A DNA stretch of 43,833 nucleotides, taken from positions 1 through 43,833 of the forward strand of contig JAYWHT010000058.1 of NCBI GenBank assembly GCA_043777595.1. Reading direction: 5' to 3'. The position numbers and the translations under genes are program-made. Below the pieces are notes generated by a model. It was not told where the DNA came from. It made no database searches and worked only from the letters and a program-made list of their open reading frames with translations. Shown piece after piece: positions 31,892 to 41,016 of this stretch (its first letter is position 1; each line of letters starts with the position of its first letter). Origin of the DNA: JAYVJH01 sp043777595. Lineage in GTDB: Bacteria; Bacteroidota; Bacteroidia; Cytophagales; Spirosomataceae.

Positions 31892-32578
31892 ATGACAAAA
31901 AACACTATTCTCGCCATCTTACTGGCTTTATGTGCTATTTCAAATGTACGCTCGCAAACCATTCAGCTATTCAACGGCAAAGACCTGAGCAACTGGTATA
32001 GCGATGTGCCAGATATGGACAAAGACAGCACGCTCAGAAATCCATTTTTGATTCGTGACGGAAAATTGGTAAGCCTCGGTACGCCAGAAGGGCATTTACT
32101 GACCAAAGAACAGTACGAAAATTATCGTCTTGACATCGAATACCGCTTTGCGGCCAAACCTGGCAACTGCGGCGTGTTGGTTCATGCTTCTACGCCACGG
32201 GCTTTGTACCAGATGTTTCCGAAGTCTATCGAGGTGCAATTGATGCACGACAATGCAGGTGATTTTTGGTGTATTGTCGAAAACATCAAAGCCCCAAACA
32301 TGAAAAAACGCCGTGGCCTCAAAGCCAACTGGGGCATAACCGAGGGCAAAGAACGCTGCATCAAAAACCTAACCGACAACTCCGAAAAACCATTGGGCGA
32401 ATGGAACACGATGGTGATAATATGTAAGAAGGCAACTGTAAAAGTATGGCTCAATGGCGAGGTAGTAAACAGAGGCTATGGGGCAACAGCCCAAAAAGGC
32501 CAAATAGCACTACAAGCCGAAGGCGCAGAAGTAGAGTTCAGAAAGGTGGATTTGACGAGGTTGAGTACCAAAAATTAA
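31892..32578 (+). CDS. Secreted DUF1080 (3-keto-disaccharide hydrolase-like) protein
   Basis: A 228-residue protein with a signal peptide (MTKNTILAILLALCAISNVRSQ). A concanavalin-like DUF1080 fold begins with IQLFNGKDLSNWY, continues with an ENYRLDIEYRFAAKPGNCGVL block and a KSIEVQLMHDNAGDFW block (substrate cleft Glu/Gln), and ends with the QIALQAEGAEVEFRKVDL strand that defines the family. Members hydrolyse 3-keto-glucosides or bind glycans in the periplasm; which applies here is unknown. A long inverted repeat follows. Confidence 0.86.
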   Translation: MTKNTILAILLALCAISNVRSQTIQLFNGKDLSNWYSDVPDMDKDSTLRNPFLIRDGKLVSLGTPEGHLLTKEQYENYRLDIEYRFAAKPGNCGVLVHASTPRALYQMFPKSIEVQLMHDNAGDFWCIVENIKAPNMKKRRGLKANWGITEGKERCIKNLTDNSEKPLGEWNTMVIICKKATVKVWLNGEVVNRGYGATAQKGQIALQAEGAEVEFRKVDLTRLSTKN

Positions 32579-32640
32579 GCGATGAAACAACAAAAGCAAT
32601 GGCGCTGGTTGTTTGACAGTTTTTAGGGCTGGCTTGTTTT

Positions 32641-32723
32641 ATTGAACCACAAAAGGAACAAAAGAAAACATAAGTTTTTAATTATCAATACTTCGTAAAC
32701 TTTTGTGTCTTTTGTGGTTCAAT
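32641..32723. terminator. Long inverted repeat between DUF1080 and Asp-box genes
   Basis: ATTGAACCACAAAAGGAACA plus AAAG (32641-32664) is the reverse complement, with two mismatches, of 32700-32723. The loop is 35 nt. It sits between convergent genes and probably terminates both. Its AACCACAAAAG core is of the kind found as dispersed intergenic repeats. Confidence 0.65.
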
Positions 32724-32744
32724 GTATTTATTGTTTTTCTGTTC

Positions 32745-35700
32745 TTAATCTATTTTCAACGGTTTGTATTCTTCAAAAATCTTAGGCTCTGCATCGATTA
32801 CAGCTTTCTGGTAGGCGGGCCATTCTTTTTCAAAAAAACTATTGATAGGTACAAGCGCCGCAGTAATAGCTCTATCCATGTTTTTCAAAAGGTTGGCTTC
32901 GGTGCTGCCGGGCATTCCTTCGACCGTTTGTAAATAACCAAAACCTTCACCCAAAATACCACTTATTACCCTGGGGCTACGCACAATTCCCTGTACGTCG
33001 GGGTCTGGCAAAAGGGTATTTATCAGCGTTTTGAGTTTGTCTTGGGCATCTTTACCGAGCTTTTTGGCGGCTTTTACCTTATCGTCTTCACGTGTACCAA
33101 ACTGGGCATTGACCATTCCGATTTTTGACTGTGCCTCACGGATTCGGTCGGCGGCGGCCGTAACGACATCGACACGTTTGGTGGCGTTCATCATTAGGTC
33201 GTAGCGGGCTTTGCGCTCGGTGTCGGTAATGGGCGATCGTGGGTCGGCTTTAACGGTTACGACTGTCGAATCTTTGGCTTCGCCGTAGCTGATTTTTACA
33301 GTATAATTACCCGGCAATATGTCCATACCACCTCTTTCTGGCGCATCTGTTTTGGGTTTTGGACTACTTGGGAAACGGATATTCTTTTGGTCTAAATTCC
33401 AATAAATACGATTTACACCTGTTTTTGCACCTGTTTTAAAACTACGAATTACTTTACGGCCAGCGTCCAAAACTTCGATTTTTACACTGTCTGTCTTGCT
33501 GTCTTTTTTGGTAGAATTAAACCCAAAACTAATCATCGCACCCTTCGCACGGTTTTCGCCTTGAAATAAATTATCTGTCTGAAAATCGTGCTTACCCATT
33601 GGCTGCCGATAAATGGCTTGGTAGGCCGTTGGTGCGGCAAATACCTTGATTGGTTTGTCCAAAACACTAATTCCTTCTTTTGCAATGGTTCTGAGTGGCC
33701 GAATATCGTCTAAAATATACAGCGCACGGCCAAAAGTCGCAATCGCTAAGTCTGCTTCACGTGCCTGAATCGTCAAGTCCATTGTTGGTACAGTCGGGAA
33801 GCCCGCTTTCCATTTTGACCAATTTTTGCCTGCATCAATACTCACATAAAGCCCAAATTCAGTACCAACAAACATCAGATTGGGTACTTCGGGGTCTTGG
33901 CAAATGGCATAACAAAAGCCCATTTTTGGGTCTGTTACCACGGCTTCCCATGTTTTGCCAAAATCTTTGGTTCTAAACACGTAAGGTTTCCAGTCGTTGG
34001 CACGGTGATTGTCAAAAACTACAAAAGCCTCATTAGCTGCATATTTTGAAGCTGTAACCTGCGGAATCCACGTATTGGCAGGCACACCTTTGATATTTTT
34101 GACGGTGTTTGTCCATGTTTTGCCGCCATCGGTGCTGAGTTGTAGTTGGCCGTCGTCTGTGCCAACCCACAGTACATCTTTTTGAACGGGGCTGGGCGAA
34201 ATACTCAAAATAGTGCAGTAGTTTTCGGCATTAGTGGCATCAAAAGTCAGGCCACCGCTTTGGTCGGCGTGTTGTTTGGTAGTGTCGTTGGTTGTCAAAT
34301 CGGGGCTAATCACCGTCCAGTCATCGCCACGATTGGTACTTTTGTGTACAAACTGGCTACCGTAATAAATCGTTTTGGGGTCAAATGGATCGACAGCTAT
34401 ACCAGCGTTCCAGTTGAAGCGCAGTTGTACCCCGTCTGGGTGAACGGGCTTCATGTATTTGGTGTCGCCAGTGGCGAGATCATACCGTCCCAATGCTCCA
34501 CCTTGCGCCATAGCCCAGCCAAAACGAGGATTGGCCAAATCTGGCACAACGTCAAAACCATCGCCAAAGTACAATTCTTCCCAATGTTCTGTTCTGATAC
34601 CGCCATCACGCCATACCGCACTTGGGCCTTTCCATGAGCCATTGTCCTGCATTCCGCCATAGACATTATAGGGCAGGTCGTTGTCGGTGTTGATATGATA
34701 AAACTGGCCTACTGGCAAATTCTCAACAAAAGTCCAAGTTTTGCCCATGTCTCTCGAAATGGCTATGCCACCATCGTTGCCACCGATTATATAATTTGGG
34801 TTATCGGGATTGACATAAAACGAATGCCAGTCGGAGTGTACTTTTGTGAAAGGTGCAATGACCTTAAATGTCCGTCCGCCGTCTTCGCTTACCGACACAA
34901 GGGTAGCAATGTTATAAACTCGGTTTTCGTTTTGGGTATCTACAAACAAATCATTGTAATAAAACGGTCGGTCGCCAACACCTTTGTCAGTTGTTTTGGT
35001 CCATTTCAAGCCGCCATCGCTTGACCGATAAAGCGCATTTTTTTTGGCTTCAACGTTGGCATAAACTACGTTGGGATTGCTACGACTGATGGCCAAGCCG
35101 ATTTTGCCCAGCTCACCTTCGGGCAGGCCGTCTTCTGAGGTTCTTTTTTTCCAGTTTTTACCACCGTCCACCGTTACATACAAGCCAGAGCCTACACCGC
35201 CCGACTTAAAAAACCAAGGCTGACGGCGAAATTCCCACATGGTCGCAATTAACTTATCGGGGTTAGACGGGTCGATGATAAGGTCGGCAATACCAGATTT
35301 TTCGTTTGTGAATAGTATTTTTTCCCACGTTTTCCCACCGTCGGTAGTTTTATAAACGCCTCGCTCGGGGTGGTCGGCAAAAGCCGAGCCTTGCACGCCC
35401 GCCCAAGCTACATCAGGATTGTTGGGGTGGAGTATTAGTTTGTGAATGTTTCGGGTGTTTTCCAGACCTAAAAACTGCCACGTCTTGCCTGCATCTAAAC
35501 TTTTATAGACACCATTACCGAAGTTTTGGCTATTGCGTGGGTTGCCTTCGCCAGTTGCTGCCCAAACGATGTCGGGGTTCGACTGGTTAATAGCCACAGC
35601 CCCAATCGAGGCAATAGGCTGCTCGTCAAACAACGGACTAAACGACGCACCACCATTGACCGATTTCCACAAGCCGCCCGAAGCCGTGCCTGCATAAATG

Positions 35701-35891
35701 GTTTCGGGGCTACGCCGCACTACGTCAATCGTTGTTACACGTCCGCTCATACCAGCGGGGCCAATGCTTCGGGCTTTGAGGCCATGTAGTTTTTCTGCAT
35801 CAAGTATTTGTGCAGAAGACAATGTAGAATGAATAATAAATAATGAAAAAGCCAAAGCCTTTACACCATAATACTGTAATTGTTTTTTCAT
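32745..35891 (-). CDS. Large secreted Asp-box (VPS10/BNR-like) repeat protein
   Basis: A 1048-residue exported protein with a signal peptide (about 1-28, ending STLSSAQ). At least ten Asp-box (BNR) turns of the type S-x-D-x-G-x-x-W are visible, for example KSLDAGKTW, KTTDGGKTW, VTVDGGKNW, LSTDGGKTW, RTKDFGKTW and VSIDAGKNW. They build a sortilin/VPS10-type beta-propeller over residues ~40-740. The last ~300 residues are an Ig-like segment and helical region (KAKYDLMMNATKR-type). Databases often call such proteins 'glycosyl hydrolase', but Asp-boxes are structural and no catalytic residues can be assigned. Convergent with the DUF1080 gene. Confidence 0.85.
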   Translation of the reverse strand: MKKQLQYYGVKALAFSLFIIHSTLSSAQILDAEKLHGLKARSIGPAGMSGRVTTIDVVRRSPETIYAGTASGGLWKSVNGGASFSPLFDEQPIASIGAVAINQSNPDIVWAATGEGNPRNSQNFGNGVYKSLDAGKTWQFLGLENTRNIHKLILHPNNPDVAWAGVQGSAFADHPERGVYKTTDGGKTWEKILFTNEKSGIADLIIDPSNPDKLIATMWEFRRQPWFFKSGGVGSGLYVTVDGGKNWKKRTSEDGLPEGELGKIGLAISRSNPNVVYANVEAKKNALYRSSDGGLKWTKTTDKGVGDRPFYYNDLFVDTQNENRVYNIATLVSVSEDGGRTFKVIAPFTKVHSDWHSFYVNPDNPNYIIGGNDGGIAISRDMGKTWTFVENLPVGQFYHINTDNDLPYNVYGGMQDNGSWKGPSAVWRDGGIRTEHWEELYFGDGFDVVPDLANPRFGWAMAQGGALGRYDLATGDTKYMKPVHPDGVQLRFNWNAGIAVDPFDPKTIYYGSQFVHKSTNRGDDWTVISPDLTTNDTTKQHADQSGGLTFDATNAENYCTILSISPSPVQKDVLWVGTDDGQLQLSTDGGKTWTNTVKNIKGVPANTWIPQVTASKYAANEAFVVFDNHRANDWKPYVFRTKDFGKTWEAVVTDPKMGFCYAICQDPEVPNLMFVGTEFGLYVSIDAGKNWSKWKAGFPTVPTMDLTIQAREADLAIATFGRALYILDDIRPLRTIAKEGISVLDKPIKVFAAPTAYQAIYRQPMGKHDFQTDNLFQGENRAKGAMISFGFNSTKKDSKTDSVKIEVLDAGRKVIRSFKTGAKTGVNRIYWNLDQKNIRFPSSPKPKTDAPERGGMDILPGNYTVKISYGEAKDSTVVTVKADPRSPITDTERKARYDLMMNATKRVDVVTAAADRIREAQSKIGMVNAQFGTREDDKVKAAKKLGKDAQDKLKTLINTLLPDPDVQGIVRSPRVISGILGEGFGYLQTVEGMPGSTEANLLKNMDRAITAALVPINSFFEKEWPAYQKAVIDAEPKIFEEYKPLKID

Positions 35892-36011
35892 TGAAATAAG
35901 AGGATTTGTTGGGTTGTATTTTGAACAAAAGTAATAAATATTTGATTGTTTTGATGGCTCAATACATTATAAACGACAAAAGACGTAAATTGCACGACAA
36001 AAACCAATAAT

Positions 36012-36266
36012 ATGAAACCAACAACAAAACGGACAATCGAAAGTGTAGCGGGCTGGTCGGCCATCGGTTTTTTTATGATTTGGCTTTTAGAAATCAGGCG
36101 AACGGCCTTTAAAGATAGCTACTGGATTGTGATGCTGAGTGTGGCTTGTTTACTGGTTTTTCAATACCTCCGCAAAGACCGTGAAGCACCTGCACTGATG
36201 GACGGCATGAAAATACCCCAACGGAAATCTACACCCAAGCCTTCGATTAAGAAGAAAAAGAAGTAA
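36012..36266 (+). CDS. Small two-helix membrane protein, unknown function
   Basis: An 84-residue hypothetical protein. Two hydrophobic segments (about 12-28 SVAGWSAIGFFMIWLLEI and 38-54 WIVMLSVACLLVFQYL) are joined by a short polar loop. The C-terminal tail is proline- and lysine-rich, ending in KKKKK. Divergent from the Asp-box gene. No family recognised; confidence rests on a sound start, membrane pattern and coding-like composition. Confidence 0.6.
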   Translation: MKPTTKRTIESVAGWSAIGFFMIWLLEIRRTAFKDSYWIVMLSVACLLVFQYLRKDREAPALMDGMKIPQRKSTPKPSIKKKKK

Positions 36267-36345
36267 ATACGGTAAATGTGTAAATGATTGGAAGTTATAA
36301 ATGCGTAAATTATAAAATGCAAAAATGTGTAAATGTAAGAATCTA
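36267..36345. repeat. Low-complexity GTAAATG-rich repeat region
   Basis: Repeated GTAAATG, GCGTAAAT and AAATGCAAAAATG motifs. 36316-36334 is the exact reverse complement of 17921-17939 in the DUF4249 signal-peptide coding region. Related words (GGACGTAAATGCAAAAATGG on the minus strand) form the last codons of nth. Probably a short dispersed repeat family. Confidence 0.55.
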
Positions 36346-36423
36346 ATAATCAGATTTTTACAAGAAAAAATTACGCCAATTTATTATTTGCACGTTACTT
36401 AAGTACGCAAAAAATTCACACAT

Positions 36424-37104
36424 TTACGCCTTAACGCCTTTTCCCATTTTTGCATTTACGTCCATCTGTCCCTTCTCAACATACTTGCACATAAACGTAA
36501 GCGCACAGCTACTACACTTAGGCGAGCGAGCCAAACACACATAACGGCCATGTAGAATGAGCCAGTGGTGTGCCTTAGGAATCACGTCTTTTGGTATAAA
36601 TTTAGTGAGTTGTTTTTCAACGGCCAGTGGTGTATTGGCCGTCATTGGCACTAAACCGAGCCGCCTCGAAACCCTAAAAACGTGCGTATCCACGGCCATT
36701 GTTGGCTGATTGAATATCACCGAAGCAATGACATTGGCCGTCTTCCGACCAACCCCCGGCAACAGTTGCAAATCATCGACCGAGGCGGGAACTTCGCCCC
36801 CAAATTTAGAAAGCAACAACTGCCCCATACCTGCCAAATGCTTGGCTTTATTGTTGGGATATGACACCGACCGAATGTACTGAAAAATCTCTTCGACCGT
36901 GCCGCTCGCCAATGCCATAGCATCTGGAAAACGCTCAAAAAGTTTGGGCGTAACCATGTTGATGCGCTTGTCGGTGCATTGAGCTGATAGTATAACGGCT
37001 ACCAACAATTCATAAGGATTGCGATAGGCCAGCTCGGTCTCGACTTCGGGGAAGTTTTCAGAAAAATGACTGATTAGGGCTTGGTAACGTTCTTTTTTGA
37101 GCAT
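36424..37104 (-). CDS. nth: Endonuclease III
   Basis: A 226-residue base-excision repair DNA glycosylase/AP lyase acting on oxidised pyrimidines. The HhH-GPD core has the hairpin LLPGVGRKTANVI (114-126, catalytic Lys121) and AVDTHVFRVSRRLG with catalytic Asp139. The C-terminal [4Fe-4S] loop Cys-x6-Cys-x2-Cys-x5-Cys is in CLARSPKCSSCALTFMC. The last ~15 residues (DVNAKMGKGVKA) are coded by GTAAATG-type repeat sequence and look like a recent extension. It is the last gene of a minus-strand operon, 2 nt after the SGNH gene. Confidence 0.94.
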   Translation of the reverse strand: MLKKERYQALISHFSENFPEVETELAYRNPYELLVAVILSAQCTDKRINMVTPKLFERFPDAMALASGTVEEIFQYIRSVSYPNNKAKHLAGMGQLLLSKFGGEVPASVDDLQLLPGVGRKTANVIASVIFNQPTMAVDTHVFRVSRRLGLVPMTANTPLAVEKQLTKFIPKDVIPKAHHWLILHGRYVCLARSPKCSSCALTFMCKYVEKGQMDVNAKMGKGVKA

Positions 37105-37106
37105 TT

Positions 37107-37964
37107 CTAATTGGTTTTTTCAATAAATTTTTTGACCAAATCAATAATCATTTTTCCAGAAACACTATTTTGGTGAATATTGTCGGGCGTGAGCGCAAGG
37201 CCATGTTTAGTACTAATTTCGTCCCACGATTGTTTTAAAAAGATATTTCTCAATATCGAAAAATTCATGAGCCTGAACGTGTCGTCGTAGCTATATTTAG
37301 ACTGGCTCGGGTGCTGCTGCAAATTTTCCTTTTGGGTTTCTCGTAGTGGTAAATAGGTTAGGTTTTCTTGTGTGGCTATTTGTTTGATAAAATCACTGTA
37401 TTTATCGCCCTTTTTGTTGGCTTCGTGGTTGAGGTTTTCGCTCAATATTGGCAAAGAAAATACGGCTATTTGTGCGTTAGTTTCGGTTTTGAGGCGAGTT
37501 ATTATTTTACTAAAATTTTCGCAAAAACTATTGAAATTTACTACCTCACCGGCATCAACTTTTTTCATTTGTCGGTAGCGTTTTTCTTGGCTTGCGCTCA
37601 TGGTACTTTGAATGTCGTTTGTGCCAATGAGCAACGTAATAAAGTCAGGTTTACAAGCCATCGTGTCGTCCAACCGTCTTAATAATGTGCCTGTTAAGTC
37701 TGCGTTTACGCCAGCATTCAAAATCTGAAAGTCGGGATAAATACGCATCAAATCATCGACCCAGTTGTAGCTTACGTTGCCATGTGTGTTGCTGTCGCCT
37801 ACACATACGAGGGTTGTTTTGGTGATGTCTAATGTCTTTCTATTTTGAGCTGTGGGTGCATTGGTCGGTCGGTGCGAAGTGATTTGGTCTCGGAGGTAAT
37901 AGTACGTTGCTATGCAACCAGCGAAAGCGAGTAGTAAGAAAGTTGTCATTTTTTTGTTTATCAT
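37107..37964 (-). CDS. SGNH/GDSL-family hydrolase, exported or membrane-anchored
   Basis: A 285-residue hydrolase (esterase, lipase or O-deacetylase type). An N-terminal hydrophobic anchor (about 7-25) suggests periplasmic placement. Block I is VCVGDSNTHG (nucleophile Ser), a Gly/Asn block follows (LNAGVNADLTG), block III is LLIGTND, and block V is DNIHQN (Asp-x-x-His). Substrate unknown. It overlaps the exonuclease by 4 nt and precedes nth by 2 nt, so translation is coupled. Confidence 0.85.
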   Translation of the reverse strand: MINKKMTTFLLLAFAGCIATYYYLRDQITSHRPTNAPTAQNRKTLDITKTTLVCVGDSNTHGNVSYNWVDDLMRIYPDFQILNAGVNADLTGTLLRRLDDTMACKPDFITLLIGTNDIQSTMSASQEKRYRQMKKVDAGEVVNFNSFCENFSKIITRLKTETNAQIAVFSLPILSENLNHEANKKGDKYSDFIKQIATQENLTYLPLRETQKENLQQHPSQSKYSYDDTFRLMNFSILRNIFLKQSWDEISTKHGLALTPDNIHQNSVSGKMIIDLVKKFIEKTN

Positions 37965-38494
37965 TTTGAAGTTCCCAAATGCTGATTTAGCAATCCCTTT
38001 GTATCGTTCTGAATCAGCATTTCAAATAATTTGACCGTAGCCGCAGCATCGCCCATGGCTCGGTGGTGGTTGGTGTGTCTGATGCCTAAATCATTACAAA
38101 TTTTACCCAAACTATATGACTTGTAGCCGGGCAAAATCTTGCGACTGAGCCGAACGGTACAGAGTTTATCTCGTTCAAAATATTCGTCCAATCGTGTAAA
38201 TTCGTGCTTGACAAACCAAAAATCAAAACTCACATTGTGCGCCACAAAAACAGTATCTTTGGTTAGGCGGCGTACTTCGTCGGCTATTTGGGCAAAAGTA
38301 GGTGCGTGCCGTACCATGTCGTTACTGATACCCGTAAGGCTCGAAATAAACGATGGAATATAACATTCTGGATTGACCAGCGACTCAAAAACCTCAACCA
38401 CACGGCGGCCATCGTGCCTAATGATAGCGATTTCGGTAATTCTGGATTGCACGTTTTGGTGGCCTGTGGTTTCTACATCAATGATACTAAACAT
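37961..38494 (-). CDS. DnaQ-like 3'-5' exonuclease (DEDDh)
   Basis: A 177-residue stand-alone exonuclease domain. Exo I is IIDVETTG (4-11), Exo II AHNVSFDFWFVKHEF and Exo III HHRAMGDAAAT with the catalytic His. It is the DnaQ/epsilon or RNase T group. There is no polymerase-III clamp-binding motif that I can define and no GIY-YIG partner domain, unlike the longer Bacteroidota forms. It starts 1 nt after the amidohydrolase stop and overlaps the SGNH gene by 4 nt. With nth in the same operon a repair role is plausible. Confidence 0.88.
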   Translation of the reverse strand: MFSIIDVETTGHQNVQSRITEIAIIRHDGRRVVEVFESLVNPECYIPSFISSLTGISNDMVRHAPTFAQIADEVRRLTKDTVFVAHNVSFDFWFVKHEFTRLDEYFERDKLCTVRLSRKILPGYKSYSLGKICNDLGIRHTNHHRAMGDAAATVKLFEMLIQNDTKGLLNQHLGTSK

Positions 38495-38495
38495 A

Positions 38496-40130
38496 TTAGG
38501 GCTTTTTTTCTTCTTTTATTCTTACTGTTGGATATTTAATGCCTAACTGCTCCATATAGCTTTTGTATTTGGTTGGGTCATAATAGTACTTTTTCATTTC
38601 TGGACGAAACTCAGCCATGATTTTAGTGTTGAGGTGTATGGCGGGCTTGTCTTTTTCGCTGACCAATGGCGTATATTTTATTTCTTTGGTCTGTACGTCG
38701 TTATAATATGCCCAAGCATTTTTGATAATGTCGGGCTTCACAAGCATATCCAGCAAGGTCATGGCCTCGACTTTTGCGCCAGCCGTTATGCCTTTGTGGG
38801 CTATGGGCGTAGCCATCGCAATCGCATTGGCCCAATGGTGGCCGGGCAGCCCTGGAATATTTGACGGGTAGCGCAACACGACTGTTGGCAAGGCCCAAGC
38901 AATGTCGGCAATGTCGTCTGAGCCACCACCCATCGATATCACTGGCGGCTCGATGGTACTGTCAATTTTGGCCAATAAACCGTCTTTCTCTGGCGAAAAT
39001 AACTCTACTTGTGTAGCTTTGGCCAATGTCTGGTCGTCTGCCGACCACGTAGGCATACCTACTGTTTTGATGTTTTCATACATGGTTTCGGCAATGGGCT
39101 TACTAAAATGACCTGGCCAAGCCGAGCCTAAAATTTCATAAGTAAACTTCGTATCGGTCATCATGGCCGCACCGTTGGCGATTTTGACACCCGCCTCAAA
39201 CAGTTCTTTGATGCGAGGGTAAGTTCGTTCTCTAAAATAATACCAAACCGAAGCCTTCGATGGCACTACGTTGGGTTGGTCGCCACCGTCCACTATCACA
39301 TAATGAGAGCGTTGGGTAGGGTAGAGGTGTTCACGCTTAAAATTCCAGCCGATGTTCATCAGCTCAACGGCATCGAGTGCGCTTCTGCCCCGCCATGGCG
39401 CAGCAGCAGCATGAGCGGCTTGCCCTTCAAAATTAAACTTGACCGAAACCAAACCGTTGTAACCCACATCGCCATAAGTTACGCCCATGCCGCTGGCTAC
39501 GTGCGTAAACACACAAGCATCAACGTCTTTAAAATAGCCGTCTCGCACATAATAAGCCTTTGTACCGACTTGTTCCTCAGCCACGCCCGGCCAAAGCATG
39601 AGCGTACCCGAGATACGCTCCCGTTCCATGATTTTTTTGAGTGCCAATACAGCCGTAACGTTCAGTGGATTGCCAGAGTTATGCCCTTCGCCATGGCCCG
39701 GTGCGCCCTCAATGATAGGGTCGTGGTAGGCTACGCCAGGTTTTTGTGAAGCTTTTGGAATGCAGTCAATGTCTGAACCGACCGCAATTTTGGGTTTGCC
39801 ACTTCCCCAAGTAGCCGTCCAAGCCGTTGGAATACCGCCGATGCCTAATTGAACCGTAAAACCATTTTTGCGTAATATATCTGTCAGATAGCGAGAGGTT
39901 TCTTCTTCCTGAAAACCCAATTCACCAAAACTAAAAATCATGTCGTTCATCTCTGCCGAAAATGCCCTCATACCGTCAATTTCGGCGGCCAATTCTTTTT
40001 TGAGGCTTTCGACTTTTGTAGCAGGCATGAGCCAGTTGTTGGGTACGGGCGCAGTAGCTTTCTTTTTGGACTGTGCCAACAAAGCCATCGGCAGACCGAG
40101 CAATAGTAGCGAGTAAAGTATTTTTTTCAT
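38496..40130 (-). CDS. Exported M20 family amidohydrolase (AbgB-like)
   Basis: A 544-residue zinc peptidase/amidohydrolase with a signal peptide (MKKILYSLLLLGLPMALLAQ). M20 features include GSDIDCIP (metal-site Asp), GHGEGHNSG (His ligands), PGVAEEQVG (catalytic Glu-Glu), a dimerisation lid (GLVSVKFNFEGQAAHAAAAP) and the terminal GHHWANAIAM. It resembles p-aminobenzoyl-glutamate hydrolase subunit B. The natural substrate is unknown and export suggests peptide or amide scavenging. It heads the operon with the exonuclease, SGNH hydrolase and nth. A minus-strand TAGTTTTG lies at 40270-40277. Confidence 0.88.
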   Translation of the reverse strand: MKKILYSLLLLGLPMALLAQSKKKATAPVPNNWLMPATKVESLKKELAAEIDGMRAFSAEMNDMIFSFGELGFQEEETSRYLTDILRKNGFTVQLGIGGIPTAWTATWGSGKPKIAVGSDIDCIPKASQKPGVAYHDPIIEGAPGHGEGHNSGNPLNVTAVLALKKIMERERISGTLMLWPGVAEEQVGTKAYYVRDGYFKDVDACVFTHVASGMGVTYGDVGYNGLVSVKFNFEGQAAHAAAAPWRGRSALDAVELMNIGWNFKREHLYPTQRSHYVIVDGGDQPNVVPSKASVWYYFRERTYPRIKELFEAGVKIANGAAMMTDTKFTYEILGSAWPGHFSKPIAETMYENIKTVGMPTWSADDQTLAKATQVELFSPEKDGLLAKIDSTIEPPVISMGGGSDDIADIAWALPTVVLRYPSNIPGLPGHHWANAIAMATPIAHKGITAGAKVEAMTLLDMLVKPDIIKNAWAYYNDVQTKEIKYTPLVSEKDKPAIHLNTKIMAEFRPEMKKYYYDPTKYKSYMEQLGIKYPTVRIKEEKKP

Positions 40131-40269
40131 TGTAATTGGGGGTCTAGAGTTAAGTAGTGAATAGTGAAAAACGAAAAATGTTGTAATTATCTAATAATCA
40201 AGTATTTAAAATAAATTAAAACGTTGTTTATTTATAAGCAACTACTTATTTTCAGTGGTACGGTTTATA

Positions 40270-40277
40270 CAAAACTA
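40270..40277 (-). promoter_or_regulatory. Candidate promoter -7 element (TAGTTTTG on minus strand)
   Basis: Exact TAnnTTTG, 140 nt upstream of the amidohydrolase ATG, in the 196-nt gap after the preceding same-strand gene. It would give a long leader. Confidence 0.35.
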
Positions 40278-40326
40278 TATTTATGAGGTAGTTACAAAAA
40301 AGTCGTGCCGTTGATTAAATTAAGAT

Positions 40327-40923
40327 TTAGTGTCTAAAAAAGTCAATAGTTTGTTGAAATGCACCTAATAGTTCGGGAAGGTTTCCAAGATAATATTTTC
40401 GGGTATCTATTTCTATTTTCTCGTCCAATCGCATAAAAACCCAGTCATCGCCTGTTGTTACGCAGCCGAAAACAACATCAGTGTCAGTATTTCCCCTTTT
40501 CTGGTTATATTTTCTTGCCCCAACCATCTGAGCAGCGCATTGCGGAATACCAATTTCAAGGTCATTCTTTTTTGCTTCGACCATTTGAACAATTGGATAG
40601 TTCACATCAAAACTATTTGTTTCTTTTGATAAAATAAAATCACATTCACCTTTTAGCTTATCGTCAATATTAAGAGAATCACCAGAATAAATTGTAAAAA
40701 ATTTGTCATTTTTATCTCGCATTTCTATTAAAATAGGCATCACGATTAGTTCTGATTTCGCTTTTTCACTTTTTACAGATAATTCTTGTACCAAGCTAAG
40801 GCTATATTTGAGCCAATCGCTTATTTCATAAATAGGTGTGATGGTCTCAAATAGCTTTTTTCGTTGAGATGCTATTCCAAACTTTTCTTCTATTTCGAGT
40901 AGAGTATAATCGTCATAAGCCAT
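40327..40923 (-). CDS. Hypothetical protein, candidate PD-(D/E)XK nuclease fold
   Basis: A 198-residue AT-rich orphan. The central segment has Asp95 (GECDFIL), then Glu116-x-Lys118 in IVQMVEAKKND, followed by Gln128 in IPQCAAQMVGARKYN. This order (D ... ExK ... Q on the next helix) is the PD-(D/E)XK restriction-endonuclease core, as in type I HsdR. No helicase or methyltransferase partner is adjacent. Proteins like this are often listed as hypothetical and may be decayed restriction enzymes or solitary nucleases. Divergent from the rhamnosidase. A TATATTTG element lies 17-24 nt upstream. Confidence 0.6.
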   Translation of the reverse strand: MAYDDYTLLEIEEKFGIASQRKKLFETITPIYEISDWLKYSLSLVQELSVKSEKAKSELIVMPILIEMRDKNDKFFTIYSGDSLNIDDKLKGECDFILSKETNSFDVNYPIVQMVEAKKNDLEIGIPQCAAQMVGARKYNQKRGNTDTDVVFGCVTTGDDWVFMRLDEKIEIDTRKYYLGNLPELLGAFQQTIDFFRH

Positions 40924-40939
40924 TTTTTGTTTTTTTCTA

Positions 40940-40947
40940 CAAATATA
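40940..40947 (-). promoter_or_regulatory. Promoter -7 element (TATATTTG on minus strand)
   Basis: CAAATATA on the plus strand, exact TAnnTTTG on the minus strand. The predicted start is ~10 nt before the ATG at 40923, giving a very short leader. Confidence 0.45.
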
Positions 40948-41016
40948 ACAAAAAATTCAACCAATAGATTTTGGCGATATTTTGCTTTTGAAATCAAACC
41001 TAAAAATATTGCCTCT

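Noticed and set aside
32745..35891. Calling the Asp-box protein a glycoside hydrolase
   Set aside because: Asp-box repeats are structural and no catalytic residue pattern of a GH family can be identified.
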